Below, in pieces: positions 56,039 to 64,000 of a stretch of 64,000 nucleotides of DNA (its first letter is position 1; every line of letters begins with the position of its first letter). The notes under the pieces were generated by a model. It worked only from the letters and a program-made list of their open reading frames with translations. It made no database searches and had not been told where the DNA came from. A program made the position numbers and the translations under genes. Origin of the DNA: Pseudomonadota bacterium (lineage in GTDB: Bacteria; Pseudomonadota; Gammaproteobacteria; Xanthomonadales; Rhodanobacteraceae); assembly GCA_018241365.1 (NCBI GenBank), contig JAFEDX010000211.1, forward strand, positions 18,052 to 82,051, written 5' to 3'.

Positions 56039-56650
56039 ATGATCGCGTCCAGGAATATTCCATCCGGCGTCGCCGCGCGTCATTCCAACGGAACATCCAG
56101 GGCACCCACGCAAGTCGCCGCCCTTGGAACCCCGGCCAGTGCATCGGAATGGACGGAAACGTTGCGGGACGGCAACCGGGTGACCATTCGCACGTTGCAC
56201 AAGGCGGATGCGGCGCTCGAACGCGACTTCATCAAACGGTTGAGCCCGGAATCACGCCGGCTGCGATTCCTGGGCGGCGTCGGCGAACCAAGCGATACCA
56301 TGATTCGCGACCTGACGGATCTCGACTACCAGCACAAGATGGCATTCGTGGCACTGGTGCAGGAAGGCGGGAAGCCGCGCGAGATCGGTGTCAGTCGCTA
56401 CAGCCTTGCACCGGACGGGAAGTCATGCGAGTGCGCCGTCACCGTGAGCGACGAATGGCAAGGCAAGGGACTCGGAACGTTGCTGATGCGCCACCTCATC
56501 GACATTGCCAAACAGCGCGGGATCGAATCGATGTTCTCGATCGACGCCGCCGGCAATTCGCGCATGCACGAACTGGCCCGCGACCTCGGCTTTGCCCGTG
56601 AGCTGGATCCGGATGATCCAAGCCAGGTCATCCACCGGCTTGCACTTTGA
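56039..56650 (+). CDS. GNAT-family N-acetyltransferase
   Basis: A 203-residue protein. After a 40-residue variable N-terminus comes a GNAT domain: RVTIRTLHKADAALERDFIKRLSPESRRLRFLGGV, then AVTVSDEWQGKGLGTLLMRHLIDIAKQRG with the acetyl-CoA-binding (Q/R)xxGxG/A loop, and ending MHELARDLGFARELDPDDPSQVI. The SPESRRLRF stretch is typical of GNAT domains that modify proteins (Pat-like), where lysine acetylation controls central metabolism. The ATG at 56039 has GAGAGG upstream. A hairpin covers its stop. Confidence 0.85.
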   Translation: MIASRNIPSGVAARHSNGTSRAPTQVAALGTPASASEWTETLRDGNRVTIRTLHKADAALERDFIKRLSPESRRLRFLGGVGEPSDTMIRDLTDLDYQHKMAFVALVQEGGKPREIGVSRYSLAPDGKSCECAVTVSDEWQGKGLGTLLMRHLIDIAKQRGIESMFSIDAAGNSRMHELARDLGFARELDPDDPSQVIHRLAL

Positions 56651-56665
56651 TGCGAGTGGCATCAA
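56647..56665. repeat. Inverted repeat over the GNAT stop codon
   Basis: TTGATGC-GAGTG-GCATCAA: 7-bp perfect arms around 5 bases. It includes the TGA stop of the GNAT gene. There is no T-run, so it may be an RNA hairpin or a binding site; the TTGAT/ATCAA ends have the wrong spacing for an FNR box. Confidence 0.4.
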
Positions 56666-56779
56666 CCGCTCAGCCGCCTTGCGGGTTCAGGCTTGCGGGA
56701 TGTCCGAACAGTGTCGCTGCGCGCCTGACGAGGCACCCGTACCTGTGCTTTCGGTGGGTGTCGAAAAACCGAACCAGCG

Positions 56780-57232
56780 TCAAGGATGGAAGTGTTCCGC
56801 AAACGGCTTGCGAAAGTCCTGGTGACACGCCAGGCAACGCAGCTGCACGTCGGCGAATGCAGCGATGACTGTCTGGCCATCACCCCGCTGTGCCGCCTCG
56901 CCCATATTCACGGCCGCATCGTGGACCTGACCGTCGAATCCACGAAACTTTCCTGCGTCCGAACCCAGCCAGGCGAGTATGCGCACCTTTTCCGCCAAGG
57001 GCGGTTCGGGGTGGCGGGCGATCGTCGGCGCGATCCGGACCACGGAAGCCCAGTCTTCCGTCGCGATCGCGCCGGTGATGGCCTGCATGTCACGATCGAG
57101 CTGTTGCATCACGCCCTGCAGGGCCATCGGTTTCGCGGGCTCGGCGGCGCGAACACGGAAACTCGCGGTGGTGACGATCAACACGACGACCAGGATCGCT
57201 GCAATCGTCGCGGGGCACTTGAAAACGTTCAT
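56780..57232 (-). CDS. Cytochrome c'-type protein
   Basis: A 150-residue periplasmic protein with a signal peptide (about 1-30). It forms a helical bundle, with the haem site CLACHQDFR at 133-137 near the C-terminus, the usual place in cytochrome c' and related c556 proteins. These bind NO and protect denitrifying cells. The ATG at 57232 has GAGGAG upstream; the longer open frame to 57511 is not family-like. It is the last gene of the island that clearly fits NO metabolism. Confidence 0.85.
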   Translation of the reverse strand: MNVFKCPATIAAILVVVLIVTTASFRVRAAEPAKPMALQGVMQQLDRDMQAITGAIATEDWASVVRIAPTIARHPEPPLAEKVRILAWLGSDAGKFRGFDGQVHDAAVNMGEAAQRGDGQTVIAAFADVQLRCLACHQDFRKPFAEHFHP

Positions 57233-57294
57233 CGGATTCTCCTCGGTAACGGGATGCAGCGGTGCGAATCGGGAATGCCCTGCTGGAGCACGGA

Positions 57295-58476
57295 TCAAAA
57301 TTCCATGCTCAACGCGATCGAGCCGAAGGCGTGGTTGCCGACCTGTTCGTCGAACTCGCGGGTGCGCCAGACGCGCATCAGCGCCAGCCGCAGGCCATGC
57401 CCGGCGACGAGCCACTGGCTGCTCACGCCGACCGCTGCCTGCGCGACCCAGGGACGCCGGGTGACGTGATGGCTGGTACGGAACAGATTGCCGTCGAGTG
57501 AGAAATCCCACGCCACGGCTTTGGCTTCAAGGTTCGCGAACACGTGCATGCCGGGTCGGGGAGCGCCGGCAACGTGCGGTTGTTCGTGGCGCAGACCGAC
57601 CGCACTGGAAGGAGGCCGGTTTTCTGCACCCGGCCGGATCGGATAGCTGCCGAAGTCATTCGGGATGTTCCAGCCGGCACGCAACTCCAGCCCTGCACTG
57701 GCGGCCGTCTCGATGTTGCCGAGGCGTAGCGCGTAGCTGCCGATCACATCACTCCCCCAGCCCGGGTGAATCGCTCCGCCATCCGTCCAGGGCTTGAATT
57801 TGCGCTCCATGGCAAGCTGGAACGCGGGTTCGTTGTGCAGCTGGTTGTCCCAACCCTGGAAGCGTTCAAAGCCGCGAAGCTTGTGCACCACGTCCTGGGA
57901 TTGATGCGCCAGCGACCATGGGCCGATCACGCCCAGGGTCAACTCGCGGCTGTCCAGCATCTCATAACCGGCGTCCGGCGGATGCACGCGACGATTCCAC
58001 GCCAGCCCCAGGTACAAGAGTCCGGCATACGGGCGATCGTCGCGGACGAGGTCGGTGCGCGTGTGGTCTTCGGGCGTGTACATCGCCTGGCCCACGCGCA
58101 TCACGACGTTCTGTGCGGCGGGTTCGGCGCCGGCACGGCGCCAGAAGCCCGGATCGGCCCAGCCGAGAAAGCGGGCGTAGAGGCCGATGGCGCCGGGCAG
58201 GCAATCGGGGCGTAACCGGCTTTGGATGTCGCGGGATACCAGCGCGAGCGCTACCCCGTTGCTGTAGTTGCGATCGGTCCCGACAAACAAATCGTTTTCC
58301 AGGCGCACGGTGCCTCCGCGCCAGCGCAATGCCTGTTCCGGTATGCATGAACCCTCCGGTTCGAGCGACGATGCAGGTGATGTGGCTTGAGCGACCGCAG
58401 GTCTGCCGAAGACCGCACCCGCCAGCAACAGGAACGCCACGAACCACGCGCGGCGTCGGCTCGCAAAGCGGTTCAC
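57295..58476 (-). CDS. LpxR-family outer-membrane lipid A deacylase homologue
   Basis: About 393 residues with a signal peptide (FVAFLLLAGAVFGRPAVAQA) and an outer-membrane barrel ending SIALSMEF. The N-terminal strand pair LENDLFVGTDRNYSNGVAL carries the Asn-Asp and Ser-Asn residues of the LpxR active site; DDRPYAGLLYLGL and AGWNIPNDFGS are further family motifs. LpxR removes 3'-O acyl chains from lipid A. The GTG at 58476 is the best start I can see but has a poor ribosome-binding site. Activity is unproven because distant homologues share the fold. Confidence 0.8.
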   Translation of the reverse strand: MNRFASRRRAWFVAFLLLAGAVFGRPAVAQATSPASSLEPEGSCIPEQALRWRGGTVRLENDLFVGTDRNYSNGVALALVSRDIQSRLRPDCLPGAIGLYARFLGWADPGFWRRAGAEPAAQNVVMRVGQAMYTPEDHTRTDLVRDDRPYAGLLYLGLAWNRRVHPPDAGYEMLDSRELTLGVIGPWSLAHQSQDVVHKLRGFERFQGWDNQLHNEPAFQLAMERKFKPWTDGGAIHPGWGSDVIGSYALRLGNIETAASAGLELRAGWNIPNDFGSYPIRPGAENRPPSSAVGLRHEQPHVAGAPRPGMHVFANLEAKAVAWDFSLDGNLFRTSHHVTRRPWVAQAAVGVSSQWLVAGHGLRLALMRVWRTREFDEQVGNHAFGSIALSMEF

Positions 58477-58493
58477 CCCATGGCGGGCATCGC

Positions 58494-58751
58494 TCACGGC
58501 AAACCGTTCCCGGGCACGCGGCCATCGCGGCAGCGCTCTGCGGTGACGACAGTGAAGCCGCGTGTTTCCGGCCGCCGGAAACGCGCCGCGATCAACCGCC
58601 CGCGACAGCGCGCCTGCACGACCCTGCGTGGGACGAGCTGCGGCCGCAGATCGTCTTGCGTCAGCGATTCGGCGCCCTCGTACGCAAGCCGATAACCGGG
58701 CAAGGCAAGGATGGCCTGCAGGCGTTCGGCAAGTTCCGGCGTTGGTTTCAT
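58494..58751 (-). CDS. Short protein coupled to MBL nuclease gene; N-terminus resembles LOG-family proteins
   Basis: An 85-residue product whose ATG overlaps the stop of the upstream metallo-beta-lactamase gene as ATGA. This argues for real translation. MKPTPELAERLQAILALPGYRLAYEG and ESLTQDDLRPQLV resemble the first 40 residues of some LOG-type (lysine decarboxylase-like) nucleotide hydrolases. The rest is basic (VVQARCRGRLIAARFRRPET) and matches nothing I know; the Rossmann domain and PGGxGTxxE motif are missing. It could be a truncated remnant or an independent small RNA-binding protein. Confidence 0.5.
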   Translation of the reverse strand: MKPTPELAERLQAILALPGYRLAYEGAESLTQDDLRPQLVPRRVVQARCRGRLIAARFRRPETRGFTVVTAERCRDGRVPGNGLP

Positions 58752-60160
58752 CGCGGCTGCGTCGAAGCGCCGGGCCAGGTCTGCGCCTGGCCGATCCGGG
58801 GAACGGCCACCTGCCAGCCGAGCTTCCGGCGCAGGGCGCCCGCCAGCGCCAACGCCGCGGGCAATTCTCCGTGCACCACGAAGGTTTGCGCGGGCGGCTT
58901 GCGAAAAGCACCGGCCCAATCCAGCAGTGCAGCCTGGTCGGCATGCGCCGAAAGTCCGCCGACGGTGTGCACGGCTGCACGCACCGGAACGTCCTCACCG
59001 AAGAGGCGCACCCGCTTCGCACCATCCACCAGGCGCCGGCCGAGCGTCCCCCGTGCCTGGAACCCCGTGATCAATACGCTGCATTCGCGCCGCGGCAGGT
59101 TGTGGCGCAGATGGTGCCGGACACGCCCCGCATCGCACATGCCGCTCGCGGAAATGATGATGGCCCCTGAACGGATCCGGTTCAGCGCCATCGATTCTTC
59201 GACGCTGGCAGTGAAGTGGACGTACGGCAAGTGCTTGCTGGCGGCATGCCAATCGGCGAGGCCCCGCGCCTGCTCGTCAAACAACTCGGCATGTTCGCGG
59301 GTAATGCGGGTAGCTTCCGTCGCCATCGGTGAATCGACGAAGATATTCGGTTGCCGCAGGCGCCCCTCACGGGTCAGGCGATGCAGGTGATACAGCACCT
59401 CCTGGGTACGGCCGACCGCGAACGCCGGCACGATGACGTTGCCGCCGCGTTCGAACAGGGTCTGCTCGACGATGGCGATCATCTCGTCCTCGGTCGCAGC
59501 GAAATCCCGGTGTCTGCGATCACCATAGGTCGACTCCATCACCAGGATGTCGGCCTCGTCGATGAGCGTCGGGTCGCGCAGTATTGGGCGCCCGGGCTGG
59601 CCAAGGTCGCCGGTGAACACCAACTTTGCCGTGCGGCCGCCGTCGCCGATCCAGATTTCGATGATCGCCGAACCCAGGATATGCCCGGCGTCACGGAAGC
59701 GACAGCGTACATTGGGATGCGGAACAAACTCCGCGTCATAGGCGACATCCCGTACCTGACCAAGACACTTGCGAACATCCTGCTGGGTGTACAACGGAGG
59801 CATTGCGCCGCTTCTGCGCGGCCGCTTCGCATCGCGCCTTGCATCGCTTTCCTGGATGTGGGCGCTGTCGGGCAACATCACGCCCAGCAGATCCAGCGTC
59901 GCCGTGGTGGCGTAAATCGGGCCGGTGAAGCCCGCACGCGTGAGTTTGGGCAACAGGCCGCTGTGGTCGATGTGGGCGTGGGTCAGCAACACGAAGTCGA
60001 TGCCCGCCGGATCGAACGCGAACGGCCTGCGGTTGCGCGCCGGCGCCTCGCGTCCGCCCTGCACCATGCCGCAATCGACGAGAAAGCGCACTGCCCCGGC
60101 TTCAACAAGAAAACATGAACCGGTGACCTCGCGCGCCGCGCCAAGGAAACGCAATTTCAC
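58748..60160 (-). CDS. MBL-fold/beta-CASP ribonuclease-like protein
   Basis: A 470-residue metallo-beta-lactamase of the CPSF/RNase J-like group. Metal motifs: THAHIDHSG, then GHILGSAIIEI, FTGDLG and, in the beta-CASP insert and end, ESTYGDRRHR, VPAFAVGRTQEVLYHL, SASGMCDAGRVRHHL and GGLSAHADQ. This is the standard set for RNA exonuclease/endonuclease members. The GTG at 60160 follows CGGAG; the frame is open to 60235. It is followed by the coupled 85-residue ORF and lies downstream of the DUF2892 gene. Confidence 0.88.
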   Translation of the reverse strand: MKLRFLGAAREVTGSCFLVEAGAVRFLVDCGMVQGGREAPARNRRPFAFDPAGIDFVLLTHAHIDHSGLLPKLTRAGFTGPIYATTATLDLLGVMLPDSAHIQESDARRDAKRPRRSGAMPPLYTQQDVRKCLGQVRDVAYDAEFVPHPNVRCRFRDAGHILGSAIIEIWIGDGGRTAKLVFTGDLGQPGRPILRDPTLIDEADILVMESTYGDRRHRDFAATEDEMIAIVEQTLFERGGNVIVPAFAVGRTQEVLYHLHRLTREGRLRQPNIFVDSPMATEATRITREHAELFDEQARGLADWHAASKHLPYVHFTASVEESMALNRIRSGAIIISASGMCDAGRVRHHLRHNLPRRECSVLITGFQARGTLGRRLVDGAKRVRLFGEDVPVRAAVHTVGGLSAHADQAALLDWAGAFRKPPAQTFVVHGELPAALALAGALRRKLGWQVAVPRIGQAQTWPGASTQPR

Positions 60161-60167
60161 GGGCGAC

Positions 60168-60371
60168 TTACTCCGGTTCGCGGAGCCGGCAAGTATTGCG
60201 TCCAAGCAGCCGGTAGGCAGGGCAACGGCCGGCAAGGCCCGTGAACAGCGGCATCAGCCCGATCAGGCCCAGCCAGCGCCACGGTGTCGCGAGCCAGAAC
60301 GGCAGGCTCAGCAGCACGAGACCGACGACGATTCGCGCGAAGCGTTCGAGGTTGCCGACATTGACCTGCAT
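60168..60371 (-). CDS. DUF2892 (YgaP-like) membrane protein
   Basis: A 67-residue protein with two helices (FARIVVGLVLLSLPFW; WRWLGLIGLMPLFTGLAG) and the family's end motif RCPAYRLLGRNTC. Starts MQVNVGNLER, typical of DUF2892. AAGGAG lies 5 bases before the ATG. It ends 8 bases before the GTG of the MBL gene, so both are in one operon. Some relatives are fused to rhodanese domains; the function is unknown. Confidence 0.88.
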   Translation of the reverse strand: MQVNVGNLERFARIVVGLVLLSLPFWLATPWRWLGLIGLMPLFTGLAGRCPAYRLLGRNTCRLREPE

Positions 60372-60381
60372 GACGTCTCCT

Positions 60382-61959
60382 TCAGTTGATGGAGGTGATG
60401 GGGTGCACCAGTTTCGGCGCGAAGACATCGGGATCGGCGGCTTGGGTGGTCGAGGTGACCGGGTGATTGGCCGATCCCGCAGCCGGCATTGCCGTGGCGG
60501 ACACGTCCCAGCCACCGCCCAGTGCCTTGTACAGCGCGACCAGTTGCACCGCGGCCGTCGCATGCGCGCGCGCGGCAGCCATCTCGGCATCGTGCAGCAG
60601 GCGTGCATTCGCGAGCAGTTCGAACAACGAAATGTCGCCAGCCGCGTAGCGCGCTTCCGCGTGGCCGTAGTTGCGCCGCGAAGCGGCCAGCGCCGCGTCG
60701 CGACGTTGCAGGGTGTCCATGTCGGCGTGGTAGTCGCCGAGCGCGCGTTCGGCATCGCCCAGGGCAGCCAGCACGGCCTGTTCATAGGCCAGCGCGGCTT
60801 GCCTGCTTTGCGCGTCCCGGGCGCGGATCTCGGCGCGCACACGGCCGCCGTCGAACAACCGCCAGGAAATCAGCGGCAGGATCGAAAACGTCCGGCTGGA
60901 AGCGTCGAACCAGTCGCCCGTGCCGAGCGCCTGGAAACCGCCGCCGGCGCTGATTGACAGCTTGGGAAACAGGTCGGCCGTGGCGACACCGATATCCGCA
61001 GTGCTGGCCGCGAGCCGCCGTTCCGCCGCCTGTACATCCGGACGGCGGCGCAGCAGATCGGCACGTTGACCCACCGGCGGCGCCTGCAACGTGATGGCTT
61101 TGGGCTCGGTGTCCAGCAACTCCAGTTCGCGCTCGGGCGGTTCCGCCAGCAACACGGCGAGGCCCAGCACGGCGGCGCGCCGACGCGCCTGGATGCCCGG
61201 CAGCGCAGCGTCGGCCGAGGCCCATTGCGCATAGGCCGCATCCACGTCTGCCGAAGACACGTCGCCTGCCGCGGCACGCCTGCGCGCAAGATCGAGCGTT
61301 TGTTGCAGAGTGGCGACGGTCGCCTGCTGCACGCGCAGTTCGCGCCCCGCGCCCACCGCATCGAACCAGCTGCGCGCGACCTCCGCGACGACGCGCATGC
61401 GCACACCTTGCGCATCGGCTTCGGTTGCCTGCAGACGCGCATCGGCGGCTTCCAAGGCGCGTCGCTTGGCACCGAAGAGGTCTATCTCCCACGCCGCGTC
61501 GAAGCCGGCGTCGTGGATGGTTTGCGTCGCCTGGAGCCCCGGAATCTGGCCAATGGGCAGGGGGCCGTTCTCGCTTTGGCGGCGGCGGTTCACGCTCGCA
61601 TTTGCATCGACGACCGGTGCGCGGCCACCGGCGGTGCGATCGCGCAGCGCGCGGGCTTCGTCGATGCGCGCGGCGGCCTGGCGCAGGTCGAGATTTTCAG
61701 CCAAGGCCTTGTCGACGAGGCCATCGAGCACGGGATCGCCCAGCGTCGTCCACCAACGCGCAAGGTCAGCGGGTGCGGTTGCATCGACGGAGGATTGGCT
61801 CCAACCGTTGCCTGTATCGACCGGCGGCGGCCCGCGGTATTGGGGGCCCACCGCACACGCGGCCAGGAAAGTGCTGGCAAGCAGCGCCGCCAACAGTCTC
61901 GATTGCCGCGGCAACGCCAAGCCCGGGGCGGTTGCCTGTGTATGACTCAACGATGGCAT
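60382..61959 (-). CDS. Outer-membrane efflux lipoprotein, NodT/OprM family
   Basis: A 525-residue TolC-like outer-membrane factor with a lipobox (STFLAAC) followed by AVGPQYRGPP, the common start of OprM/NodT proteins. Two repeated OEP halves are visible: NLDLRQAAARIDEARALRDRT..P and RRRPDVQAAERRLAASTADIGVATADLFPKLSIS..GG. It docks with an inner-membrane pump. The ABC-2 permease ending at 63564 on the same strand is the nearest pump candidate, with a flavocytochrome gene between. CAAGGAG precedes the ATG. Confidence 0.93.
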   Translation of the reverse strand: MPSLSHTQATAPGLALPRQSRLLAALLASTFLAACAVGPQYRGPPPVDTGNGWSQSSVDATAPADLARWWTTLGDPVLDGLVDKALAENLDLRQAAARIDEARALRDRTAGGRAPVVDANASVNRRRQSENGPLPIGQIPGLQATQTIHDAGFDAAWEIDLFGAKRRALEAADARLQATEADAQGVRMRVVAEVARSWFDAVGAGRELRVQQATVATLQQTLDLARRRAAAGDVSSADVDAAYAQWASADAALPGIQARRRAAVLGLAVLLAEPPERELELLDTEPKAITLQAPPVGQRADLLRRRPDVQAAERRLAASTADIGVATADLFPKLSISAGGGFQALGTGDWFDASSRTFSILPLISWRLFDGGRVRAEIRARDAQSRQAALAYEQAVLAALGDAERALGDYHADMDTLQRRDAALAASRRNYGHAEARYAAGDISLFELLANARLLHDAEMAAARAHATAAVQLVALYKALGGGWDVSATAMPAAGSANHPVTSTTQAADPDVFAPKLVHPITSIN

Positions 61960-62002
61960 GGCAGGACTCCTTGAATCAGGCAGTGAGCGTGTTGGCGCTC
62001 GC

Positions 62003-63376
62003 TCAGCGCAACTCGAACAGTTCCTGGTGAAAACGCTGCTTCACCGGGAAACCGTGCCTGGCAAAATCGCGCCGCAGCGCGTCTCCGAAACCGGCCGGGC
62101 CGCAGAACCAGATGCTCGCTTCGCGCCACCCGGGCACTTCACGACGGATACGTTCGCCGGTCAGCAAGCCGTCACGCGCGTCGATCAGTACGTGCAGATG
62201 CACATCGGCCGCCAGATTCGCGTACGCGGCGAGCTTCGCAAGCGCGGCGTCATCGACGTCGGCCGTGCTGTGGAACAGTTCGATCCGCTGGCCCTCGGGC
62301 CAGTCGTGGCGCCCCTGCCGGGACTGCAGGGCCATGTGGTCGAGGCGGCTGATGAACGGAGTGATTCCGACCCCCGCGCCCACCCAGATCTGGTGCGGGC
62401 AATCGTCGTCGAAGGTGAAAGTGCCATAGGGGCCTTCGATCGGCACCTGCTGCCCGACCTTGAGCCGCTCGCGCAGGCGGCGGGTATGGTCGCCCAGCGC
62501 CTTGACGACCCCCTTGAGCTCGGGCCGCTCCGGGTTCCACGCAGAGGCGATGGTGTACGGATGCGGACCCTCGCTCGGGTCGGACATCCCGAACGCGAAC
62601 TGCCCCGGCTTGTGGCCCGGCCAGTCGGGCACGTCGGCGGCGATCGACAGCACGTCGATGCCCTCGAAATAACGCAGCGCGGTGATCGTGGCGATCGCTT
62701 TGCGCCGCGCGCCGACGCGCCGAAACAGCACCAGGACCGCGGCGATGGTGCCGGCGATCAGCAGGGCGGCGGTGAGCCAGCCAACGGGTTGGCTCCAGTA
62801 GGCAAACTCCATCAGGACCGCCGCGTGAAACACCAGCACGAGATAACCAAGCGCCAGCAGCCGGTGGGTCTTGTAGAACCAGTGGTAGGGGAAAGTCTTG
62901 ATCAACGCCAGCACGATCAGCACGATGACCGCATAGAACGTCCATTCGCCGAAGGTTTCCGCAAGCCCGCGCTGGCTGCCGAACCAGGCTTCGACGACGT
63001 TGTCGATGACGGCGCGTCCCTGCCCACTGCCGCCCCCGCGTGCCGGACGTGCGAGCAGGCCCCAGCCGACGGCCCACTTGGGCGCATTGATCCACAGCCA
63101 GTGGGTGATCGCGAAAATCAGCGCGGTGATGCCGAACCACTTGTGCAGGCGGTACATCTTGTCGAGTCCGCCCAGCCACTTTTCGGGCCACTTCGGGCGC
63201 ATCGCGAGGATCATCGCGAAGCTCATGCAGCCCATCGCGACCAGTCCGGTGTACTGGCGCATGTAAAGGCGCCATTCGAACACGGTGGCCGCTTGGTAGA
63301 ACCTCGGTTCCGCAGCCACCCACAGCAGCGTCAGGACGATCAGGCAGGCCCAGAAAGTGCGCTGGATATTTTGCAT
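62003..63376 (-). CDS. Ferric-reductase-like transmembrane flavocytochrome
   Basis: A 457-residue protein. The N-terminal half has about six helices with paired histidines (YRLHKWFGITALIFAITHWLW and FYKTHRLLALGYLVLVFHAAVLM) able to hold two haems b. The C-terminal half is a ferredoxin-reductase-type module with the FAD motif HPYTIASAW, the NAD site IWVGAGVGITPFISRL and the end motif FCGPAGFGDALRRDF. It moves electrons from NAD(P)H across the inner membrane, to ferric chelates or another acceptor. No msrP gene is adjacent. GGGAG precedes the ATG. Confidence 0.88.
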   Translation of the reverse strand: MQNIQRTFWACLIVLTLLWVAAEPRFYQAATVFEWRLYMRQYTGLVAMGCMSFAMILAMRPKWPEKWLGGLDKMYRLHKWFGITALIFAITHWLWINAPKWAVGWGLLARPARGGGSGQGRAVIDNVVEAWFGSQRGLAETFGEWTFYAVIVLIVLALIKTFPYHWFYKTHRLLALGYLVLVFHAAVLMEFAYWSQPVGWLTAALLIAGTIAAVLVLFRRVGARRKAIATITALRYFEGIDVLSIAADVPDWPGHKPGQFAFGMSDPSEGPHPYTIASAWNPERPELKGVVKALGDHTRRLRERLKVGQQVPIEGPYGTFTFDDDCPHQIWVGAGVGITPFISRLDHMALQSRQGRHDWPEGQRIELFHSTADVDDAALAKLAAYANLAADVHLHVLIDARDGLLTGERIRREVPGWREASIWFCGPAGFGDALRRDFARHGFPVKQRFHQELFELR

Positions 63377-63563
63377 GGAGCAACTCCCGTGCGGTGGGTG
63401 CCTGGAGCTTACCGAGGCGTTTCAAAGGCGAGGTGATGCAGGACAACGCGCCGTTGCATGACGCCGCGGCAGACCATCGAGCGAACCGGTCGAAAAAATG
63501 AATCCCCCGCGCCGACGAGCGCGGCGGATTGCGCGGCGTGCGAGCCGGTGCGAAACCACGGGT

Positions 63564-64000
63564 TCATTGCAGCCGCCCCCGCACGAACGCCGTCGCCAGC
63601 GTGAGCGACACCAGCGCGATCGCCGCGAGCGGCCAGAGGCTCGCCACGAGGTCGCGCAGCGGCATCGCCTTGAGGAAGCTCCCTTCGACGATGACGAGGA
63701 AATGCGTAAGCGGAATGGCCTGCGCCAGCCATTGCAACACGGTCGGCATGTTTTCCACCGGCGTCGCGAACCCCGACATCAGCACGGCCGGGACGCCGAT
63801 GGCGAAGGCACCCAGGATGGCCTGCTGTTGGGTGGCGCTGACCGCGGAAATCATCAGGCCGATACCGACGACCGACAGGATGAACAGCACGAGACCCAGC
63901 ACCAGCAGCCCGAACGAACCGGTGAACGGAATCCCGAACAGCCACACGCCGGCCGCGACCATCGCGAGCCCCAGCACGGTCCCGATCGCGAGCGCAGGCA
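63564..64000 (-). CDS. ABC-2-type permease (5' end outside window)
   Basis: The frame runs in from base 64000 and encodes the last 145 residues of an inner-membrane permease with at least four helices. The conserved ABC-2 segment FAIGVPAVLMSGFATPVENMPTVLQWLAQAIPLTHFL (with gaps to family consensus SGFxxPxxxMPxxxQxxxxxxPxxxF) identifies it as a YhhJ/YbhR-like drug or polymer exporter. The outer-membrane factor downstream would suit it as partner. Nothing can be said about its ATPase from this window. Confidence 0.88.
   Translation of the reverse strand, partial: PALAIGTVLGLAMVAAGVWLFGIPFTGSFGLLVLGLVLFILSVVGIGLMISAVSATQQQAILGAFAIGVPAVLMSGFATPVENMPTVLQWLAQAIPLTHFLVIVEGSFLKAMPLRDLVASLWPLAAIALVSLTLATAFVRGRLQ

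Noticed and set aside
56647..56665. TTGAT...ATCAA as another FNR box
   Set aside because: The half-sites are 9 bases apart instead of 4 and the site lies on a stop codon; kept only as an inverted repeat.
57511..59025. Long upstream extensions of the cytochrome c' and LpxR frames
   Set aside because: The extra residues are Arg-rich and run through neighbouring genes; starts at 57232 and 58476 give proper signal peptides.

Overview
The window reads as a stretch of chromosome from a high-GC gammaproteobacterium. The most likely home is Xanthomonadales/Rhodanobacteraceae (a Rhodanobacter-like denitrifier). That placement is my inference from gene content, GC-rich codons, the initiator-tRNA/rimP/nusA/infB/rbfA/truB order, a Tat-exported clade I-type NosZ and the YXWGXW-repeat protein; no 16S or marker search was possible.

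Layout. 1-26 kb is mostly core: the 3' end of sppA, a dispersed-looking inverted-repeat element (about 0.7-1.2 kb), a CLC chloride transporter with CBS domains, aconitase acnA, a TPR membrane protein, a lipoprotein, fadD plus a coupled cupin, a YXWGXW protein broken by an amber codon, a PilZ protein, scpA-scpB-rluB, an ArsC-like protein, the translation operon on the minus strand (tRNA-fMet, rimP, nusA, infB, rbfA, truB) and polX.

25-57 kb is an accessory low-oxygen island. It holds three universal stress proteins, two zinc alcohol dehydrogenases, a hibernation-factor-like protein, a Cyc2-like fused cytochrome-porin with a dihaem c4 cytochrome, a decayed hsp20 gene, an MgtA-type P-ATPase, a norC-norB operon with three extra small genes, and a nos operon (flavoprotein, nosX/apbE, nosR, nosZ, nosD, nosF, nosY, nosL, tatA, hemerythrin). 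After these come azurin, an unusual CydA-CydX pair without CydB, a BON protein, an FNR-like regulator and a cytochrome c'. I found thirteen FNR-type boxes (consensus TTGAY-N4-RTCAA), all between 26.8 and 56.0 kb. They suggest one regulon, possibly controlled by the FNR-like protein encoded at 53158-53877, which has FNR-type DNA-contact residues but none of the Fe-S cysteines.

57-64 kb holds envelope and processing genes: an LpxR-type lipid A deacylase homologue, a metallo-beta-lactamase/beta-CASP nuclease with a coupled small ORF, a DUF2892 protein, an efflux outer-membrane lipoprotein, a ferric-reductase-like flavocytochrome and the end of an ABC-2 permease.

How it fits together. The island covers the last two steps of denitrification (NO to N2O to N2) with their maturation factors and several periplasmic electron carriers (azurin, c4, monohaem c, c'). 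The Cyc2-like protein could bring electrons in from outside the cell. No nitrite or nitrate reductase, no CydB, no transposase and no CRISPR array were seen here.
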